64,000 nt of DNA from Begonia masoniana (Eukaryota > Streptophyta > Magnoliopsida > Cucurbitales > Begoniaceae), in contig CM039504.1 in assembly GCA_022432975.1 (NCBI GenBank), positions 2,639,459 to 2,703,458 on the forward strand, read 5' to 3'. Below the pieces are notes generated by a model that did not search any database, was not told the origin of the DNA, and was given only the letters and a program-made list of their open reading frames with translations. Shown here piece by piece: positions 49,241 to 62,128 of the stretch; the stretch's first letter is position 1; each line of letters opens with the position of its first letter. The position numbers were made by a program, and so were the translations under genes.

Positions 49241-52200
49241 ATGGCGTCCAAGGGCAAGGGAGTGGCCCGCGAAAATTATTCCGCCAAACGGAAGCGAGGA
49301 GCCTCCGGCGACGACGAAAAAACTGGCGGCGCATTGAAGAGTAGGAACCGGAGCGTGCTTCAGTTTTTTGAAGATGAAGCCGATGATATCGACGTTGACT
49401 GGACTGATGACAGTGATTTCGATCATGGTGAAGTGTTTTATTAGTTAGTTTTACGTCATTGTGGGTTTGAGGGGTTTGGTTTGAATCCACGTTTTTAAGG
49501 GTTTATAATTGTTCAATAGCTCATTTCCATTTGTGCTCCTTATTTTGGTTTGTCTTGTTATTTTTTTGTGCGAAACTCTTTGAATTTGAGATCTTTCTAG
49601 ACCAAAGATTGGGAAATGGCGCTGAATGAGGTTTTTTAATTTAGAATTTCTGAGAAATGTTTTATTATAATCATAGATGGTAGTTATTGAGCATTTTTCG
49701 ACGTTTTGGGGTTGGATTACGAGGTTGGTGTAAGTTGCAGTAGAGAGACTTTAGGGAATGCTTGGTATGGAGAAGGTTTTTCCATGTCTCATAGTTTATG
49801 TCGAGGATTAATGGGGCTTTATAACTGCATGTTTTTGTCTATTTATTACTTTTTGTCGGAGGAAGGATCTGCTGTAATTTTGTTCGATAATGGTGAAGTA
49901 GTGTGTATTTTCTTCTGAACATTCTTATACAAAATTTCATGCAACCGTATTTTCAGCCAGTTAGACCATCAATAACTGTCAGTTTAAGATGATATTTTTG
50001 AATCATGGAACTCTGATCAGATATAATGTACCTTGTCTTAGCAAAAGATAACATGAATGACTTACATTTTTTCTACCAGTAATAAAAAATTTTAGTAAGA
50101 AAACGAATGTACTATACAATGAGCTTTAAAACGGCTCAGAACCTTAGAAGGTCCATGCAGAATTCCCTGTATTGCTAAATTTCTATCCTAGGTGCTACAA
50201 AATAATATTTGTCAATAAAAGATAGTTGTTTCTCCTTTTCCACAAACACCAAAACTACATTGGGGCACTACGTAGCTCAAACCCTTGTCTCCACCTCCAT
50301 ACATTCTCCTCTTAAGCATTAAGCCTCTCAGTGATCTAGGCATCGCCCAACAAACTCCTAGCTATCACACACATATCACTAGAGACTCTAGGCTGGAAAT
50401 TGTGATAGATGATTTAAAATGCGTATGAAGTTGAGCAATTACCCTCTTCATTCCTTTTCTACCTCTTTGCCATTTCTCATGATTGGCCTGTTTATTTGTG
50501 TTCTTAGTGTATTACTTTTATTTATCTTGGGAAAGAAGAAAAAAAATGCTTTCTTATGGTCTTTCTGTTGCTATTTTTTTGATTATTGAGAACAGATTTT
50601 ATAGACGACGAGCCCAGCGCAGAGCCAAAGGTCAAGAATGATATGGGAAAAGGCCAGAGTCTTCCACTCTTTCCAAAATCAGAGGAAATGGAGGAAGAAG
50701 AGTTTGATAAAATGATGGAAGGCCAATATGGTGATGGTTCAAGATTATTACATTATACTGAAAATAAGTATGATGATAAAAGTTTTGTTGATGAAAGTTC
50801 TCTTCCCATTTCTTACAAGGATCCAATCACATGGAAGGTGAAATGCATGGTATGTTTTTAACATTTTTCTTATTTTAGATGTAGATTCTATTTTAAGAAT
50901 GTTTTTTTTACTGCATTATCACTAAGGTTTCATCCACCACACCCTGTTTTGTTCTCACTTTTCTTAATTTACCTACTGTCTGCAGGTTGGACGTGAGAGG
51001 CAGTCAGTATTTTGTCTCATGCAAAAGTTTGTTGAATTGAAATCTCTTGGTACCAAATTGCAGATATTATCTGCATTTGCTGTGGAACACATAAAAGGTT
51101 TTGTTTTTATTGAAGCTGAGAAGCAGAATGATGTTATTGAGGTAATCTAAAAACTTGAGATCCTGTTATTAGGAGGCGATTTAGTATAAGAAAATGATAT
51201 GAAGCGAACTTAGTGTATTGAAAGTATGAATGTATGTTGTCACTGTTAGGACACTTTATTTCATATTTGTTTCATTTTAGTTTGAGTTGTTTGTTAAATC
51301 AGGCATGCAAAGGGATTGGTAACATATATGTCAGTCGTATGGCATCTGTTCCCCAAACTGATGTTTCTCACTATCTCTCTGTTCAAAATAAATGCCGAGA
51401 AATTTCTGAGGGCATGTGGGCTCGTGTAAAAAGTGGAAAATACAAGGGGGACCTGGCACAGGTATTGTCTAATTCGTGTGTGGACATGTTTCTTGTCACT
51501 TTTACGTAATTTTCCTTCTATAATTCTTGTCTTTGTAGATCGTATCTGTCAATAATAATCGAAAAAGAGCGACGGTGAAGCTGATTCCGAGGATTGATCT
51601 AAAAGCGATGGCAGAAAAATTTGTAAATATTTCTTCTCTCAATGATTCCATTAACATATGTTTAGTGAAAATTTTGGTTCGGTATTTATTATGGTGTTTT
51701 TATGCAAAAAAATTCTTTATATGAATTAATTGTTTAAGGTTTGTTTTGTTCAAAATTGCCGATGATAAGTTTCCTTTGCTTGGTTGTTTGGGTAATAGTT
51801 TTCTGGTGCTGATGGCTAATCTCATCCATTTAGAGTATACATACGTACTTCGTTAATTTTTTAGAATTATAAGTTTGAAGGATGTATTCTGCAATAAATG
51901 GCCTACTAATTATTATAGGGGGGAGGAACAGTGGATAAAAGAACTTCTACGCCAGCGCCAACACCAAAATTAATCAGCTCGAGTGAACTTGAGTAATGAT
52001 CCTAATGCTTTTCTATCCAAATGAATTTGGTTATCTTTAATCATGGTGTTTATACTTTTTAATACTTTCAGGGAGTTTCGACCTCTCATTCAATGTAGGC
52101 GGGATCGTGAGACTGGAAAAGTATTTCAATTTTTTGATGGCCTGATGCTCAAGGATGGATATTTATTCAAGAAAGTTTCTCTAGATTCATTGAACTGTTG

Positions 52201-55200
52201 GAGTGTCATTCCCACTGAAGAGGAAGTACTAAAGTTTAAGGTTTCAGAAAACAATGAATCTGATAATCTGGGGTGGTTGTCACAGCTTTATGGTGAACAA
52301 AAGAAAAAGCCGATCATCAGAAATGATAAAGGAGGTGGAAAGGGAGAGGGTTCATCAGGGTCTAGTGTTGGCTTTGAACTTTATGTTCTTGTGTGTTTTG
52401 GGTAAGACCTTTTCTTACACTGCGGTGGCTTTAAATAACTTCATGTAAAATGCTTGAGTATACTTTCCTCCCTAAATGTTCTGCTTTTTCTTCTGCCTGA
52501 TATGATCTACATACTTTTTAACAGCCGGAAAGAGTTTGGTGTTATAGTTGGCACTGAAAAAGATGATTCCTACAAGGTATATCCTTTCAATACTGTCTGG
52601 TACAGTGATTTTGGTGGCTGATATATTTACCTGGTCGCAATTCTCATTAAAAACTTATAGATGCTTTAATATTAAATGTCCAGATTTTGAAAGACAGTCC
52701 TGAAGGACCTACTGTTGTGAATGTTCGACGGAAAGACCTAAAGTATGGGCCTTTCTTTGATACAAAATTCACTGCTGCAGATCTGAACAAAAAAACCTTA
52801 AATGTTAACGATTCGGTTAAGGTTTTGGAAGGACCTTCTCAGGTTTGAAACTTGCTTGCAATGTTAGTTGTCAGCTATATATGTCTAGAATGAAACAAAC
52901 TGTCTCAATGACAGGGTAAGGAAGGGATTGTCAAATACATTTATCGGAATACTGTCTTCATACATGATGAGATTGAAGAAGTTAATGGGGGCTATTTATG
53001 CTGTAAAGCTCAAATGTGCGAGAAGATAAAGTTTTCATATGATGCTGAAAAGGTTAAATTATTATACACTTCTTTATATTAATTTTTTTATGTCGCCTAT
53101 TTTTTCATCTTAGCTCTCTCCTCTCTGCTCAATTTTAGTGTGGTGAGATGGGTTCCTCGGGCTTTGAAGATATAGCATCATCTCCCAAATCGCCCCTATC
53201 CCCAGAAAAACCATGGCAGACAAAGGAAAACAAATGTGGGTGTATGTATATGTGTTCTGTGATATTGTCATCTGATAAGATGTTTAGGTATCCTTGGTTT
53301 TATATTGTTCCCAAACATTTCATAATTTAGTCAATCGAGGGGAAAACGATGGAATGTTCTCCATTGGTCAAACTTTGAGAATTCGCGTTGGTCCATTAAA
53401 GGGATACCTCTGTCGTGTGCTAGCAATTCGTCGTATGGATGTTACAGTGAAACTGGATTCTCAGCAGAAGATTCTTACTGGTAAGGATCTCTAATCTCAA
53501 TTGAATCTTTCTTCTGATAATAATTGAATGATTGAGCTTTAGTGGTTTTCCCACATTAATTATGGCACATTTTTTGTTTTCTGTATATAAGTCAAATCTG
53601 AGCATCTTTCCGAGGTTCGTGAGAAGTCTACTATGACATTAAGGTACCTTTTAAGTCTAATCTTTTGGTTTTTCTTGCGTTTTTATTTTTCATCTAACAA
53701 CTATTTTATATGTGCTTTAAAGTGAGGATCCAAAGTCCATTTCCAAATTTGATTTACTTGGAACTGATGGTGACTCCAAAGGTGAGAATTGAGTCTTTAA
53801 ATTTGAATTAGGTGGTGAAATTTGTCTTTAGAGTTGGATGCAATATATATATATATATATATAAAAGAAATTCAAACTGAATTACTGAGCACATAGTAAT
53901 GAACCCTAAACAGAATTCTAGAATATCATCTCCTATTGTACTGGTATAAATATATGAATAACTTCTTTACAAATGCTTCCCTAATAACCTGTTACGGGGT
54001 GCCATTGGTGGGAACTGGGAATTGTAGTATTATTCTTTACTTGGTTTACTGCTCTTGGTTATCTGTTTTTTACTGCATTGCAATATCCTTTGCAAATGAG
54101 CGTTTCATTTCATTGTTGTGATAGATCTTTTTTCCTAACAATAAGTTGGTTTTTTATGAAAGATTGGTTGGGTGGAAGCGGAACCTCAGCAGGTAATGAT
54201 AACTGGACTGGTGGTCTTTCTACAGAAAGGTAAAAGTTAAGATGTCATTTACTACGACATGTTTTTGACTTTTGAATAGCATAGATCTTGATTTCTGGAT
54301 TTCCACCCAAGATTGGGTAAATGATTCAGTTATGGCAGCATATTGCCAATGATGCCCCGATTTGCATTTAAGTTATAATTTTACTAATGAAATTTAATTT
54401 GGATCATGAATGGTTGTTTTTTTTTTGGGGTGAAATCATTAGAGCTGAAAATAGAACTTGGTTATTTCTTCTCTGCATTGTATTCCTGGTTTAAATGCTA
54501 TGGAACAGAAGGATTTTGAATTCACTCTTGGAAAGCTGAACCCATTTTAGTTCAAATTTTATCTTTTTCTTTGCTGGAATTTGATAATCTATATGTTAAT
54601 GATATTATTCAGCAGTGCTACTTTGTTTGCTTAGAAACTTTTACATTTTATTGCAGAAGCTCTTGGCCTAGTTTCCCTGCCTCTAGCTCTTCGGTAAGTT
54701 TGAAGATTGTGTCTAATTGGAATGTTATTGTTATGTATCTTTCTAGATATTGTTTAAAAATCTTTTTTATTGTTGCAGCTTCAGCCTGGTTCAAATTCTG
54801 CTAATAGCTTGGGGCCTGGTGATGATGCTAACAATGGTACAAAACCCTTTTGTGGCAACTAAGTAAAACTTATTTGCAACATCATAAGGTGTTAGGGTGA
54901 GTTTTATGATAATATGCTGATGCAGAGAATACTCCGTGGGAAAGCAAAGTTGTGGCAGATCAGAGCTCATCCTGGGGTGCTGCAGAGAGTACTATTGCTG
55001 TTGCTAGTGGCCATGGTAGTGATTGGGGAAAAATTGAATCTGGCAAAGATTCTGCTAAAACAAGTTTTAATGCATGTGCATCTGGTGGATGGGAGAACCC
55101 TGGAGCACCAACCAGTGGTGTTGAAGCATCAGACTGCTGGGGAAAAGGAAAATCAAAAATGGATTCTTCTCATGGTGGTTCTTCCTGGGCGAGCGGAAGT

Positions 55201-57638
55201 GATATAATGTTAATCGAGTTGACGGGGAAACTTCAGAGCATTCATGGGACAAAAAAAGCGTTGTAGAAAACAAGACTAGCAGCTGGGGTGCATCAACTTC
55301 AGTATGTATGAAAGCAAATGAATCTACAAATTATGGGTTGGGTTGGAACAATGGATGGGGAGATGATAAAAAAGCCGATGCTTGTGCAAAAATATGTGAG
55401 AGTTCAAAGCTTGATGATAGCGAGGTTAGAGCTCTGGAAGATGGCTGGAATGTTAGAAAAACTGCTGATGGAGGTTCATCCTCTGGATGGAATCAAAGTA
55501 CTAGTATAGCGGCCCCTAGTGCTTCCAGTAAGAGACCAGATTCTGATTGGGGGCTGAAAGGGGATTGTAATGCTCCATCGTCAGAAATGAGTTTGAAACT
55601 AGATACTCATTTGGAAGGACAAGGCTCAAGGACATTAGGATCTAATGATATTAGTTCGAAGGAGGGAAAGGAAATCAACTGGACTGGGTTCTCCGGGAGT
55701 AAAAAGAATTGGGGCTCTGCATCTGCTGACGGTTGTCAAAAGCAAGATTCTGACTGGGGCAAGAAAGGGAACAATGGATCTGATGAGGCAGGCCATAATC
55801 AAGTTTCTGACTGGGGTAAGAAAGGAGATTGGGACTCTGTATCTGGTCATAATGAGAAGAAGACTGGTGGAAATCAAAATTCTAACTGGGAAAATTCAGG
55901 ACAAAATCAAGCTTCTAATTGGGGCAATAAAGGTAACTGGAATTCAGGATCTAGTGACAGGGATGTCAGTCAAAATTCAAACCAGGTAAAGACTGATGAT
56001 TGGAACTTTGGATCGGGTCGTGCCAGTGAAAAATCAGATTTTACCGAAGGCAACCGAAGTAATTGGAACTCAGAATCTGGTGACACAGGTAAAGATGGAA
56101 ACTCTGCTTGGGGAAATAAAAGTACGTGGAATTCTGGATCAAATTGGGGTGAGAAAAGCAACTGGAACAATGGAAACAACTCTACCAGTAATCAATCTAG
56201 TGGTGAGGATCAAACTGAGATTGATCGCGGCCGTGGAAACTGGAGGGGAGGATTTGGAGGCAGAGATGATTCTGATGGTGGCTTCAGAGGTAGAGGGGGT
56301 TTTGGTGGTAGGAGAGGAGGTAGAGGATTTGGTGGTAGAGGCAGATCTGATGGATATGGAAATGACTTCACCTCTAACCAATCCAGCAGTGAGAATCAAA
56401 CTGAGACTAATGACAGTCGTGGGAATTGGAGGGGAGGTTTTGGAGGGAGAGATAATTCTGATCGTGGTTTCAGAGGTAGAGGAGGTTTTGGAGGTAGGAG
56501 AGGAGGTAGAGGGTTTGGTGGTGGAGGCAGGTCCGATGAATCAAGTTTTGGTGATAGAAATGAATCCGGAAGAGGTGGATATGGAGGCAGTTAGGTCGTG
56601 GAAGGAGGGATTGGAATAGTGATTCTGGTGGAAGGAGGGATTGGAATAATGATTCTGGTGGGAGGAGGGACTGGAACAATGATTCCGGTGGAAGCAGGAG
56701 GGACTGGAACAATGATTCCGGTGGAAGCAGGGGGGACTGGAAAAACGAATCCAGTGGAAGTAAGGGAGGTTGGAACAATGATTCTAGTAAGCTTTCTAGC
56801 TGGGGTGGAGAGTCAAACAATGATGGTTGGAAAAACAATGGAAGTTCAGGAACTTGGAAAGGTGGAAGTGATGAGAAAAACCAGCAGAAGACTTGGAATT
56901 CAGGAAATGATGGAGCAAGCAACACAGCTGGTATATTGGGGCGCCATCCAACAGAGTCCGGAGGTGGTGTTAATAGCTGGGATAAGGGAAAAGGATTGAA
57001 TGCAAAGAACACGGGATGGACTGAACCTAGCAATCAATCTGATGGTTGGAACAAAGAAAGTGAAAAGCCAGCAAACAGTTGGAGAATGTCAGACACATCT
57101 GGTGGAGCTGGGTGGAGTAAGGGAACAAGTTCAACATCAGAGAAAGGGTCCGGAAGTGCATGGGGTGATGAGGCAGCCAACCCATTGGATAAAGGAGAAG
57201 CGCCTTCTTGGGGAAAGCCGGAGGACAAAAGGAAGGTTGGTAATACTGAAGTCTGTTTTGTAAGTGATTGAAAGTTCTCCCACTTCTACACATTTAAAGG
57301 TATACCCATTCTTTTTGTTTTTTTCAAATTGGAAACAGATAACAGTGAGTCGGTTTTCCTTCATCTTTCAAAACCTTTATTGTCTTCTATACTTCGCTTC
57401 TTTTTACAGAACTACCAAATTCCATGTCGTTTAAAAAGAAAAAAAAAAAAAGAATATAAGCTCTCTCAGATTGCCAATAATGAAATCCGTTTATGCCTGC
57501 TTTATTTGAAACGAACTTATAAAAAGTTTCTTCTTTCTATTTTCAGAATGTGGACGCTGGGGGAATGAAGCAACGAATAAAGGAGAAGCGCCCTCCTCTT
57601 GGGGAAAGCAAAATGAGGGCAACAAAGGAGGTTGGTGA
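49241..57638 (+). CDS. KTF1: KTF1/SPT5-like RNA-directed DNA methylation effector, about 19 exons
   Basis: Exons at about 49241-49427, 50596-50849, 50986-51141, 51303-51461, 51539-51622, 51919-51992, 52072-52401, 52525-52576, 52684-52842, 52915-53052, 53139-53241, 53331-53480, 53592-53643, 53723-53781, 54163-54229, 54657-54693, 54779-54836, 54926-57235 and a last exon ending at 57638. Order: nuclear-type basic start with RSVLQFFEDE, an acidic region, SPT5 NGN domain (KVKCM-VGRERQSVFCLMQKF), KOW motifs (EGMWARVKSGKYKGDLAQIV, IGQTLRIRVGPLKGYLCRVL), then a long tail full of WG/GW motifs (SDWGKKGN, NSNWEN, SAWGNK) and two RGG blocks (FRGRGGFGGRRGGRGFGG). KTF1 binds AGO4 through WG/GW motifs and links Pol V transcripts to DNA methylation. 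Missing bases near 55204 and 56594 shift the frame in the tail, and the last exon fits the family ending (GGW) one frame over. Confidence 0.9.
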
Positions 57639-58423
57639 TATCTGCTCCGAGTCTTGTGTTTTGTAGTGTATTGAAACTTCCCACTAGATCTGTAGGTACT
57701 CTTATCTTATCTTGCTTTGATGAACCTATGACCATACTTGAAGATTTTGGATAATATGAAAACACTTGCTCAGTTGTATGTTTTGTGGTTTTCATATTCT
57801 TAGTTGATTTCCCTGATTGCATCGTCGCGGATGCCCTCCCCTCTTCGTGGTACATCAGTAGATCCTATCCCTTCTTATGTTGTGGTGTCCGTAGTATACT
57901 TAAAGTTAGACTCTTTGTTTTTCAAATTCAATGGTTTTGATCCAAGCAGTTAATTTTATCAATGATGGGACTAAAGCTGAACTTAGATTGAGGGGATTTG
58001 TAGGTTGACCAGTCTTTGGGTGAAAGAATTGATGTTTTTTCTATCTTGTTGTGGAAGGGGTTCGTTAAATTTATGAAGTGTGCTAGATTTTGGAGGAAGA
58101 TGACAATCATGTAGAAAGATTCCAACAATTATTTATTTAAATGTAATCAATTGAATAAATACATTGGATCCAGACCAGACACTCCCATGTTAGTGTCTTT
58201 TTCAACTTTATCATAAAATGGCGGCGGATTTTTCTAAATTATGTAACGTGTGACATCATGCCCTAATAATAATTCACTCTTACACAATTGATGGGTGAGC
58301 TTGGTTTCTTTAAATGATGTTGTTTACTGAGGTGCAAATGAGTTGCAGAAACTATGAAGAAATCAGGAGATCTTGAACTTTCAGAACTAACTCTTTTCTA
58401 TTGTTGGTTGAATAATTGGGATG
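57639..58423. other. Convergent intergenic region
   Basis: Holds the 3' ends of KTF1 (+) and the pectate lyase (-). No other feature is evident. Confidence 0.5.
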
Positions 58424-60884
58424 TTAATTCCTACAACCCAACTGGGGAATGAGAGAGGTGGCAAAACTCAAAGTTAAGAGAATTAGGAGACAGTGAAAGA
58501 GAGAGCTAATCCAAGATGCAGGTGCATCCACTGCTCCGTCGTTAGCGCCCGCAAAGATCATTCCAATAAGGTCCCCTTCCCCAGTCGACCCTCCGTTACT
58601 TGTCGAGGCACTGCTGCTCCTACTATTATCTCTGCATAATATTTGATCAAGTGTGTCAGAACACCATTGAATTTCTATTAAAAAAGAAAAAGAGCAAATA
58701 GATGGAACCCACAGCTTTAATTTTGAGAATCTAGTTTAGAAATGATGGGTCCATAATAAATATATGAAAGAATAATACACACTAAGCCACAGCAACGTCG
58801 GGTCCACAAGCACACACTGCTACCTACATACTTATTCGAAGAGCGTGATCATGTACGAGCCGAACAGCAGAGTTCCCACTACATTATACGTCAAATTCCA
58901 AGACTTCAAACGGGAGCTTGTTGAGCAAGCAAGCAAACCATCGAATTAAATGTACATTCAAAGCCGGGTATTGGCAGTACAGAGAAGGTATCCAAGAAAA
59001 TGCAATGCCTGTTGTCATATTGCCGACTGAAATTTTTAAGGAAAAGAAAAATGGACAGAGAAGGATTACCTGAGGCCACCAAAGACACCAGCGTTGATGG
59101 TGAGCTGATCAATCAGGCCGACTGATTTTGGATCCACACTGGAAGCTTTACTGTACTGAGTGCTAAGACCCTCGCCTGACGGCACAAAAAATGCTCCGTT
59201 TACCATGATGTCCCCCACCGTTCTCCAGTTCCAGTCCGTCCACTCCACCTCCCCTGTATCCAAACGCCTCGTCACCTGTCCACGTCATCACAATACACCG
59301 TTAGTCTTACCCACGAGCCTGCGCAACTTTCTGTCTGGTTTTGCCTGTCATCCACTTCCCAAGCTGTCTTTTTCTCTGGCCTGGCGGTGGAATTTCATAT
59401 TTATTCAAACTCTCAAATTTCAATTTTATCCTCCTTTTCTCGATGGCCTCAATATAAAAGTCTTGGCAAATCATGTTTTCATGCAGACCCTCTTTTAAAA
59501 ATTGTTTTTTTTTTTTTCTTAAAAAAATAAAGAACATGAAAAACTTCCACCCAAAACTGGTCTCTCTTGAAATCAGACTAGTGAAATGAAATCAGAAGAA
59601 ACAAAACTGAATCCCAACACCTAGACACGAAGTCACGACTATAGTAATTATAGTTTTTCGAAAAAAATTACCTCTTTGGCATTAGTGTCAGCCGGAGCGG
59701 TGTATCTATTCCCCTGACTGTTTATGGTGGGGTTAGCACTACCGCCGATAGCATACATCTCCCACTGCGTAAAATCATTATTCACCACGTGTATATACCC
59801 TAGTCTACACCGAGGCATACGCTGCACCAGCGCCACACCGAAGTGGTTAAAAGCTATGGTCACCTGCATCCCGGTGTCCGGCGCGTACCCATCGTCGGCT
59901 CCCAATAGCATCACCTCGTCATGATGCGAGAAATAGTTGTTCGAAATAGTTATCCCAGTGGACCCCATGATTGCGTCGATCAAGCCGTCCGTGCAGTATG
60001 AGAGCGAGCAATGGTCGATCCAGATTTTGTTGGCGCCGAAGATGGAAATACCATCGCCGTCTGACTTGCCGCGGAATCCTACGTGGGTTGGGCTCGACCG
60101 TATGTTTGTATTTCCCGTTGGCTTACAATTGTGGACGTTGATGTTGTGGATTATTACGTTTGATACGTACTGAAGGGTTATGCAGCCCCCGCCAGTAATG
60201 TGGACGGAGGCGCCCCGGCCGTCGATGGTTTTGAAGCTGTTGAAGATAAGCTCGTGTTTTAGGTTTATTGTCATGTCGCCAGCGAAGATGATCCATAGGG
60301 GTTCTTCTTGGATGACGGCGTACCGGAGAGTTCCCGGAGTTGGGTTCGCCGGATTTGAATCGGAGGAGTCGGTGACGGTGTAGATCTGGCCGCCTTTTCC
60401 TCCCATTGCGTCTTGGCCGAACCCAATGCCGCAGTCGGCGAGCTTTTGCCGGTTAGTTTGCCAGTTTTGGTCGCACCGCCAACAGTCGTCGATTGGGTTT
60501 CCTGTGAGACAAGTGGCTTGGTTCTTAGATTGGAGACTCAGCATTTCTCTTCTGGATACAGAATGTTTTACTCTCCTGCAAACCAAACGAAGAAAAACTG
60601 GTCAGAAAATGTGGGAAATGTTGCTGACTGTTAGTCCGAAAAACCCTACTGACAAAATCGGAGCTAATCCAAGCTGATACATCTCCGTTCTCGATCTTCA
60701 ACCGAAAAAAAGAGAGGAAAAACCCAGTGGGAGCTTTATTTACTTACTGATGAACTACTTCAGAAACAGCATCAGGGTACGGGTGCCGATGAAGAAGAGT
60801 ATGATTCACTGGGGCCGCCATAGAAATGGGAAAAACCAAGCTCAAGAGGCATATTAAGCGAATGCAGAGAGTAGAAAAAACCAT
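58424..60884 (-). CDS. Pectate lyase (PL1) with signal peptide and GPI-anchor-like tail
   Basis: Four minus-strand exons: 60884-60748, 60575-59672, 59275-59070 and 58631-58424. The ATG at 60884 was chosen because it gives the hydrophobic leader [18 protein letters not shown], in frame with the rest. The catalytic region is complete: [44 protein letters not shown], calcium-site residues in [17 protein letters not shown] and [16 protein letters not shown], the catalytic Arg region [19 protein letters not shown], and [18 protein letters not shown]. Instead of the usual short Cys-rich end, exon 4 adds a Ser/Gly-rich linker ([18 protein letters not shown]) and a hydrophobic end ([17 protein letters not shown]), as for GPI anchoring; PMR6 is a GPI-type relative. 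It cleaves de-esterified homogalacturonan by beta-elimination at the cell wall. No frame breaks. Confidence 0.92.
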
Positions 60885-61950
60885 TGAAGAACCAAATAAA
60901 AATGGCGGTTATGCTAATGAAGTTGTCGCCGCTGTCAAGGACTTTCTTCGGAGAAAGTCTCCTCGTTCTTAAAAAAAAAAAAAACAGAACTACTGAGAAA
61001 GCTGCAAAAGTTTTTGGGAACCGGGGAAGGTTTTAATGTTAGATGGGGATTAAATTAATGAAAACAACAATGATACTGAAGAAACATTGGTCGGAGGGTA
61101 ATTAGGGTTGGAGCAACAACTAGAGAGAGAAGCAAGGATGAGAGAGGAGAGAGAGTGTGAATCCGCCATTACAGACTCCCTCTTCTTCCACCCAGTTCTC
61201 CCCTTTGCAGACTCACTCAACTCTCGCTTACAATTTTGACGCAGAGGGAGAGAGAAAGCGGCTGTCTTTATCCAAAATGTCAGCTTTTGGACAAATTAGA
61301 GGCTGTTCATGTTTATGTCACGCCCATATTGTATAGTTAACATTTGAAGTATTAAACTACAGAGTTGAAATTGTATTAGCAAATCTAAATAATTCAAAAG
61401 ATTAAATTTTGGGTGATTAAAGTTATTCAAGTGAATTAAAGGTAGAGAGTCTTATTTATGTAGGATTGTCACGTTGGATTTTAGTCCAACCACTTCATAG
61501 TATACTCAAATAAATAATTTTGGTCATGACTTTATTTTAAAATATTTAAATAAAATAGTATAAGCTAATCATCCCTTATTTAATATGTTACCAACTGGGT
61601 GGAATATCACGCCACTTCAATTTAATCAACATTGTTTTTTTTTTTTTTTTTTTTTTTTATTTGCGTTTCCGAAAAGACAATTTTTGAATTGTAGGTTCCT
61701 AATGAGATAATTAAAAACGCTTAGGGAATATTGTGAATTACTCCTAAATTTAGGACCGGATTGCAATTTATTCTAAGTTTTTCTTACTCAAAAATATAAC
61801 CAATTATTTTTTGGCGGATGTCTGGACTCCATTTCCGCATTTCGGGCAGTCGTTACACTCCTTTTGAATTCTTAGTTTACTATTTTATCCTCATCTTCAC
61901 AATCCCGCGCTCAAGCTCGCTGCAGTTTTCGCTGGAAATCGAGAGAAAAA

Positions 61951-61999
<49 letters not shown>

Positions 62000-62128
62000 A
62001 GGGAGGGAGGGTATTCCTAATGGGGAGGCAAAGGAAGGAATTCTATTAGATTGTTTGGTTGTTGTTTTTTTTCTTTTCGAGTCCAGGTACACGAACTTTC
62101 TAGGGTTTTAGGGGTTATTTTCGTCGGG
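60885..62128. other. Divergent intergenic region between pectate lyase and shugoshin
   Basis: Contains the pectate lyase leader and promoter (to about 61250), AT-rich DNA and a T run at about 61634-61659. A (GA)n/(GGGA)n tract at 61957-62011 lies just before the shugoshin start and is probably in its promoter or leader. No gene is visible. Confidence 0.55.
61957..62011 (+). repeat. (GA)18 followed by (GGGA)n tract
   Basis: A simple purine repeat about 120 bases upstream of the shugoshin ATG. GA repeats in plant leaders and promoters can bind BBR/BPC factors; that role here is an inference. Confidence 0.85.
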
